From RBG-16-66-20 sp052386675 (GTDB taxonomy: Bacteria > Pseudomonadota > Gammaproteobacteria > Burkholderiales > SG8-39), in NCBI GenBank assembly GCA_052386675.1, contig JBQTJX010000029.1, positions 1 to 64,000 of the forward strand: a stretch of DNA of 64,000 nucleotides. Direction: 5' to 3'. Shown here piece after piece: positions 60,055 to 64,000 of the stretch. Every line of letters starts with the position of its first letter. Positions within the stretch are counted from its first letter, which is position 1. The notes under the pieces are model-generated. The model was given only the letters and a program-made list of their open reading frames with translations, did not search any database and was not told the origin of the DNA. The translations under genes and the position numbers were made by a program.

Positions 60055-60564
60055 TCACTGGAGGATGAACTCGCGCGAAACCAATTGCCGGCCATCGTAA
60101 AGTATCTGCAGAATCCATCTTCCGGGCAAAACCTCGAAAGGTTCGGAAAGCAAGTAGATCAGGTCATCCACATATATGCCGTCAGGAGTCGCGACAAGAA
60201 ATTGGGCAGTCGAGATAGTTCGCGCGCGGCCATCTGAACCCTTCATCGGAGGATGGATGCTACGCATCTCGAATTTGAGCGGCTCACCCGTTGGAATGCC
60301 GCTCAATCTGTAGCGAAATCCAAATACAGTGCCAAGTTTTGCGGGGATCAGTCTGGTTTTCTGAACAAATCGAACTTCTTCATGCGTACTGGTCCGACCG
60401 GCGGCGGTATGCGGTGCTGACTTGTCTTCGACGGGCCCGGCAACCACTGCTAGTCCCTCTTCAATGACTTCGCCAATGATGATGGGCGGGGAAGGGGTTG
60501 CCGCGTTCGCGTTCCCAAGGAACCAAAAACCGACTAGCAACAGGCTTAGCTGCGCGCAATTCAT
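60055..60564 (-). CDS. Exported DUF3859-like protein
   Basis: A 169-residue protein with a 20-residue signal peptide (LSLLLVGFWFLGNANA). The mature domain contains VRFVQKTRLIPAKLGTVFGFRYRLSGIP and ends RWILQILYDGRQLVSREF, the pattern I associate with DUF3859, a beta-sandwich family of periplasmic proteins. Function is unknown. It is the third member of the AT-richer islet. The 207-base gap to the ankyrin gene contains only AT-rich sequence, with no hairpin or repeat that I can support. Confidence 0.7.
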   Translation of the reverse strand: MNCAQLSLLLVGFWFLGNANAATPSPPIIIGEVIEEGLAVVAGPVEDKSAPHTAAGRTSTHEEVRFVQKTRLIPAKLGTVFGFRYRLSGIPTGEPLKFEMRSIHPPMKGSDGRARTISTAQFLVATPDGIYVDDLIYLLSEPFEVLPGRWILQILYDGRQLVSREFILQ

Positions 60565-60771
60565 AGGTGTTTTCCTGCTAACAAATGTCTGCAGTTCCGC
60601 AGCCTATCTTGATCACCTCCTCTTGCTCAATCATTCGAATCAGGATTCAACGTTTCCACGAACCGTGACAATCGGCGCAATCCCGACAACCACTTGATTC
60701 CCAAAGCACTGGAGGTTGCCATCACGGCCCGAACCCTTCCATCTCATTCCGAGATCGCTAGAATTCGCCCC

Positions 60772-61413
60772 ATGCGCCAATTTCTCTTGATTCTGTTCCT
60801 ACTCCTCCCCCTCCCAACCCTCGCCCAACCCGTCACCCCCGAAGACCGCCTCTTCGAAGCCCTGGACGAATCCAAGCCCCTGGTCGCCGAAGGCCTCGTC
60901 GCCCGCGGCCGCGTCAACCTCAACGCGAAGAACAAGGACGGCGAAACCCCGCTGCACGTCGCGATCGAGAAGAACTACAAGGAACTCGCCGCGATGCTGG
61001 TGAAGGCGGGCGCGAGCCTGGCCGCAAGGTCGAAGAACAGCGAGACGCCGCTGCACTACGCAGCGATGCACCACGACACGTACTTCGTCGAACTACTCCT
61101 GAACGCGAAAGCGGACCCGAAGGTGAGGAACGACGACGGCGAGTCGCCGCTGCAGTGGGCGATCATGACGGGGAACGCGGACACGGCGCGCCTGCTGATG
61201 CTGGGTGGCGCGGACCTGAAGGTGAAGGACCTGAAGGGGAACTCGGTGATGCACGCCGCGGCGGACGGGGGCTACGACGACCTGGTGAGGCTGCTGCTGC
61301 AGCTGGGGGTGAGCGCGAAGGAGCCGAACCGGGAGGGGAAGCTGCCGCTGGACCTGGCGAAGGAGCGCGGCTACAAGGAAACGGCGGAGCTGCTGGAGAA
61401 GTTCAGCCGCTAG
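60772..61413 (+). CDS. Exported ankyrin-repeat protein
   Basis: A 213-residue protein with a signal peptide (FLLILFLLLPLPTLAQ) and about five ankyrin repeats: KDGETPLHVAIEKNYKEL, NSETPLHYAAMHHDTYF, DDGESPLQWAIMTGNADT, LKGNSVMHAAADGGYDDL and REGKLPLDLAKERGYKET. Periplasmic ankyrin proteins mediate protein-protein contacts, for example with catalases or hydrolases. ATG at 60772 is chosen over an upstream in-frame ATG because the signal peptide begins there. The CTAG at its end is shared with the convergent hydrolase, whose product is a candidate partner only by position. Confidence 0.88.
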   Translation: MRQFLLILFLLLPLPTLAQPVTPEDRLFEALDESKPLVAEGLVARGRVNLNAKNKDGETPLHVAIEKNYKELAAMLVKAGASLAARSKNSETPLHYAAMHHDTYFVELLLNAKADPKVRNDDGESPLQWAIMTGNADTARLLMLGGADLKVKDLKGNSVMHAAADGGYDDLVRLLLQLGVSAKEPNREGKLPLDLAKERGYKETAELLEKFSR

Positions 61414-62393
61414 GGCCGCACCAGCACCAGCCGCCCGTCCGCCTCCGCCCGGCGCGTCGGGATCACGCCGCGGTCGAGATCCCCCTTCAGGGTCTCGAAC
61501 AGGTCGGCGGTGAAGACGCGGTTGCCGATGTGCCAGGAGTGGTCGAAGGAGCCGTACTTCGCCACCTGGTCGGCCTCCTGCATGGCGTCGTCCTCGCACA
61601 GCTGGCCGAAGTACTCCGAGCAGTCCACGTCCACCGACTTGCCCGGGGCGTCCTCCGGCATGCCGACCCGCCCGACGCGCGGCGCGATGCCGACGCGCTT
61701 GGCGTTCGAGAGCTTGAGCGCGGAGTCGTGCTTGCTGTGGTAGTTGGTGAGCCGGTAGCAGTGCCGGTACAGGGAATCGGTGCTGGAGTTGCCCTCGCTC
61801 ATCGAGGCCGCGGAGACGTCGCCGGCGATGAACACGACCTGCGACACCGACCAGGCGTTGTTGGGCAGGGCGGCGTCGTCGGCGTCGTCGAAGGCTTCCC
61901 GGATGACGTAGGCGCCGGTGGAATGGCCGATAAGGTGGATATTGACGGTGCAGGTGGGCGTCTGCTGCGCCGACAGGATGCGGATGCCGTCGGACACGAG
62001 CTGCATGGCGCTTGTCTTGGCGTCGTGGCGGTCCTCCAGGTAGTTGATCGCAACGTCGTCGCTGGGCCAGCAGAAGGTCATCAGCGCGCCCTTGAAGCCG
62101 ATGGCCTTCAGGTCGCGCTCGAGCTGCTCGTGGCGGTCGCGGATGATCTTCAGGTCGTTGTTGTAGCCGTGCACGAATATGAGCAGGTCGCCGCGCGCCT
62201 GGTTGTGGCGGCGCTTGTCGCGGCCCCAGGTGGCGGCGGCGCGCAGTTCCTTCGTCCAGCGGCCCTCGGAGATCGCGTGCCTGGGCCTGGGCAGTTCGCC
62301 CTTCGGGATCTTCAGGTACAGCGTGGGTCCGGGCTCGGGGATGAAGTTGCCGCCCTCGGTGTCGCGGGCGCAGAGCATGTAGGTGTAGTCCAT
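61410..62393 (-). CDS. DUF900-type alpha/beta hydrolase
   Basis: A 327-residue alpha/beta hydrolase of the DUF900 group. LLIFVHGYNNDLKI forms the oxyanion strand, HLIGHSTGAYV carries the nucleophilic serine, and late FDHSWHIGNRVF may provide the catalytic histidine. No signal peptide is visible, so it is cytoplasmic. DUF900 proteins are poorly characterised lipase/esterase-like enzymes. ATG at 62393. It is convergent with the ankyrin gene, sharing four bases. Confidence 0.85.
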   Translation of the reverse strand: MDYTYMLCARDTEGGNFIPEPGPTLYLKIPKGELPRPRHAISEGRWTKELRAAATWGRDKRRHNQARGDLLIFVHGYNNDLKIIRDRHEQLERDLKAIGFKGALMTFCWPSDDVAINYLEDRHDAKTSAMQLVSDGIRILSAQQTPTCTVNIHLIGHSTGAYVIREAFDDADDAALPNNAWSVSQVVFIAGDVSAASMSEGNSSTDSLYRHCYRLTNYHSKHDSALKLSNAKRVGIAPRVGRVGMPEDAPGKSVDVDCSEYFGQLCEDDAMQEADQVAKYGSFDHSWHIGNRVFTADLFETLKGDLDRGVIPTRRAEADGRLVLVRP

Positions 62394-62500
62394 GGCGCGG
62401 CCTCCTGCGGGAAGCGCTCAGGCTACTCCCGCATTGGGTCCCGCTTCCAGAAAATTGTGCGCGGTTGATCTGGAATCGAGATCGTCCAATCGCACCCGCG

Positions 62501-63475
62501 CTAGCGCCGCGCCAGCATCTCCCCCAACTGTCTGCGCACTTCCACGCGCGCAACTGCCGCCGCCTCCGCGCTTTCGGCCACCGTCGCGCCCCGCGTGACG
62601 CAATCCCGGTTGCGCGCATCCACCAGCACCGGCCCGAGGATGGAGGCCACTTTCGGCGCGCACTTCGAGCCGTTGCGCACTTTCGGCAGGAAATGGTGCC
62701 CGCGCGCCTGGTCGAAGGCGTGGTGCGCGCCGGGGTAGACGCGCATTTCGGCGTCCTGGCCGGCGGCCTTCAGCTGGGCGACCAGCGCGACGCAGGGGCC
62801 CGCAGGGGTCCAGTCGTCGGCTTCGCCGGTGTGGATGCGCACCGGCGCGGAGACGCGGTAGCGCTCGGGGAACTCGGGGCCGCAGTTGGGGTAGAAGGGG
62901 ATGAAGCCGCGGAACGCGGGCTCGCCCGCGGGCGCGTAGCGCTCGCGCGCCCAGGCGGTGGCGGCGAGCATCGTGAGCGCGCCGCCATGGGAGAAGCCCA
63001 TCAACGCGACGCGGTTGGTGTCCACCCGCGGGTGGCGCGCCAGCAGGCGCAGCGCGCCGTAGGCGTCGGGCACGCGCTGCAGGGGCGCGAGGCGCGCGGC
63101 ACCGGTGCACACTTCCTGGATGCCGCGCCCGGTGAAGCTGTCCAGCACCAGGGTGGCGTAGCCCCATTCGCGCAGTTGCGCGCCCCAGGCGCGCTCGGTG
63201 TTGCGGTTGCCGTTGCAGCCGTGCGCGAGCACCACCGCCGGGAACGGACCCGCGCCCGGCGGGAAGCGCAATTCGGCGGTGATCGCCTGCGGCGGCCCGG
63301 GGGAGAAGACGCGGCCGGCGCCCAGCGAAAAGGACTCCGGGATGTGGATGGTCACGGGGCCGTCGGCCGGGGGCGGCTCGGCGGCTGCAGGGGGAGGGGC
63401 CGGTGGTGTCTGCGCGCAGGCTGAGAGGACGAGGGCGGTGGCGATTGCGGCGACGTGAACGGGTCGAAAGGCCAT
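62501..63475 (-). CDS. Dienelactone-hydrolase-like lipoprotein
   Basis: A 324-residue alpha/beta hydrolase exported as a lipoprotein (lipobox LSAC, cysteine 20, followed by a proline-rich linker). The catalytic triad is suggested by GFSHGG, the Asp in GEADDWTP, and HHAFD near the C-terminus. Dienelactone hydrolases with a serine in place of the classical cysteine are usually esterases of broad specificity. A C-terminal segment with two cysteines (SKCAPK, NRDCVTR) may form a disulfide. It is not linked to a chlorocatechol pathway, so the family name should not imply one. Confidence 0.85.
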   Translation of the reverse strand: MAFRPVHVAAIATALVLSACAQTPPAPPPAAAEPPPADGPVTIHIPESFSLGAGRVFSPGPPQAITAELRFPPGAGPFPAVVLAHGCNGNRNTERAWGAQLREWGYATLVLDSFTGRGIQEVCTGAARLAPLQRVPDAYGALRLLARHPRVDTNRVALMGFSHGGALTMLAATAWARERYAPAGEPAFRGFIPFYPNCGPEFPERYRVSAPVRIHTGEADDWTPAGPCVALVAQLKAAGQDAEMRVYPGAHHAFDQARGHHFLPKVRNGSKCAPKVASILGPVLVDARNRDCVTRGATVAESAEAAAVARVEVRRQLGEMLARR

Positions 63476-63505
63476 GGCTGAACTGTGCGCCGATCCGCGG
63501 CTACG

Positions 63506-64000
63506 TCAAGCCCCGCCGAGCCCGAACGCCTCCGCCAGCCGCTCGTACGAAGCCATCCGCGACGCGTAGTCCCCGGTGATGGTGAGGATCATGATTTCGT
63601 CGGCCTGGAACTGCGCCGCGAGTTCCTCCAGCTTTGCCTTGCAGGTCGCCGCGCTGCCGAAAATCAGGCGCGGCCGCTGGCTGCGGATGTGCGCCAGTTC
63701 CGGTTCGGTGTAGCTGCGCGCCTCGGCCATTTCCACGGTCGGCACCGGGGTGTCCAGGTTGTAGGCCATTTCCAGCCTGCGCAGGTCCACCACCTTCGCC
63801 ATTCTTTCGCCTTCGGCGTCGGTCTCGCCGCAGGACACCGAGCAGCACAGCAGGGTGTGGGGCGCCGATTCCCGGGGCGAGGGCTGGAACTGGTCCTTGA
63901 AGTAGCGCATGACGGCGTCGCCGCCCTGAGCGTTGATGAAATGGGCGAAGGCGAAGCGCAGGCCCAGCTGCGCGGCGAGCACGCCGCTGTAGTCCGAGGA
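63506..64000 (-). CDS. LLM-class flavin-dependent oxidoreductase, 5'-truncated by the window end
   Basis: The C-terminal about 165 residues of a bacterial-luciferase-like monooxygenase (LLM class). LGLRFAFAHFINAQ, the middle region with YLTDTPVPTVEM-like wording (NLDTPVPTVEMAEARSYTEPEL) and FGSAATCKAKLEELAAQFQADEIMILTITGDYASRMASYERLAEAF are family blocks; the last is the usual end. The start lies beyond base 64000 on the minus strand. These enzymes use FMNH2 from a partner reductase to oxidise diverse substrates; none can be named here. Confidence 0.87.
   Translation of the reverse strand, partial: SSDYSGVLAAQLGLRFAFAHFINAQGGDAVMRYFKDQFQPSPRESAPHTLLCCSVSCGETDAEGERMAKVVDLRRLEMAYNLDTPVPTVEMAEARSYTEPELAHIRSQRPRLIFGSAATCKAKLEELAAQFQADEIMILTITGDYASRMASYERLAEAFGLGGA

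Noticed and set aside
60040..60237. 65-codon plus-strand frame opposite the DUF3859-like gene
   Set aside because: It runs antisense to a gene with a signal peptide and family pattern, and has no ribosome-binding site or homology.

Overview
The window looks like a chromosomal segment of a GC-rich, aerobic betaproteobacterium, most likely in or near the Burkholderiales. The reasons are strong G/C bias at third codon positions, two orphan Bug/TctC-type solute-binding proteins, a type IV pilin accessory protein, and a very dense load of catabolic oxidoreductases, CoA-linked enzymes and LysR/MarR/WYL regulators. This is inferred from gene content; no rRNA, tRNA or ribosomal protein gene is present to anchor the taxonomy. 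Genes are tightly packed, with many NTGA stop/start overlaps and no gene-free stretch longer than about 300 bases. The many long ORFs in other frames are by-products of GC richness.

Layout. 1-2736: a truncated RidA-like gene coupled to a fused aryl-CoA monooxygenase/Old-Yellow-Enzyme reductase of the anthraniloyl-CoA or salicylyl-CoA type. 2709-6155: a small lipoprotein, a Ser/Thr kinase fused to a cyclic-nucleotide-binding domain, peptidase E, 3-methyladenine glycosylase Tag and an exported protein. 6148-8814 (minus): SDR, then LeuC-like and LeuD-like dehydratase subunits that differ from housekeeping LeuCD. 8860-10841: a Baeyer-Villiger-type flavin monooxygenase and an NTF2-like protein. 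10845-13787 (minus): DapA-family lyase/aldolase, ThDP enzyme and a small DUF1272 zinc protein. 13856-19924: FMN alpha-hydroxyacid dehydrogenase, LysR regulator, Bug protein and two cysteine-type sulfatases.

19917-24173: ubiX, a divergent MarR regulator, a two-subunit Rieske ring-hydroxylating oxygenase and a convergent 3-hydroxybenzoate-6-hydroxylase-like monooxygenase. 24190-26105: WYL regulator and a divergent DMT permease. 26168-28852: class II aldolase-like protein opposite a 4-oxalomesaconate-hydratase-like (LigJ) gene coupled to a dihydroxyphthalate-decarboxylase-like gene, pointing to aromatic acid breakdown by way of a 4,5-cleavage route. 28902-36853: a compact run of aminotransferase, MmgE/PrpD, CoA transferase, beta-hydroxyacid dehydrogenase, acyl-CoA dehydrogenase, a small protein, alpha/beta hydrolase and a TfpX-like membrane protein, probably one catabolic operon. 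36850-43235 (minus): DMT permease, secreted beta-propeller protein, second beta-hydroxyacid dehydrogenase, carboxymuconolactone-decarboxylase-family protein, second Bug protein and an MFS permease.

43322-50615: a ketosteroid-dehydrogenase-like flavoprotein; an aldo/keto reductase - M48 protease - DUF3095 operon; a Phd/PIN toxin-antitoxin pair; an MFS/nucleotide-translocase-like protein; and an exported F420-reductase-like protein. 50663-58504: LemA, a large HtpX-like protease, a GlcD/GlcF-type FAD/Fe-S fusion, a nitronate-monooxygenase-like protein, YkvA, an ICMT-like methyltransferase and an ABM monooxygenase. 58529-60771: an AT-richer islet with three orphan exported proteins. 60772-64000: an ankyrin protein, two alpha/beta hydrolases and a truncated LLM flavoprotein.

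Two perfect copies of one 20-bp palindrome of TetR-operator form, plus one 17/20 copy inside a coding region, suggest that scattered genes share an unlinked regulator. Two short elements sharing 11 bp flank and invade the flavoprotein gene at 43322-44998; the one inside the gene coincides with an island of non-preferred codons.
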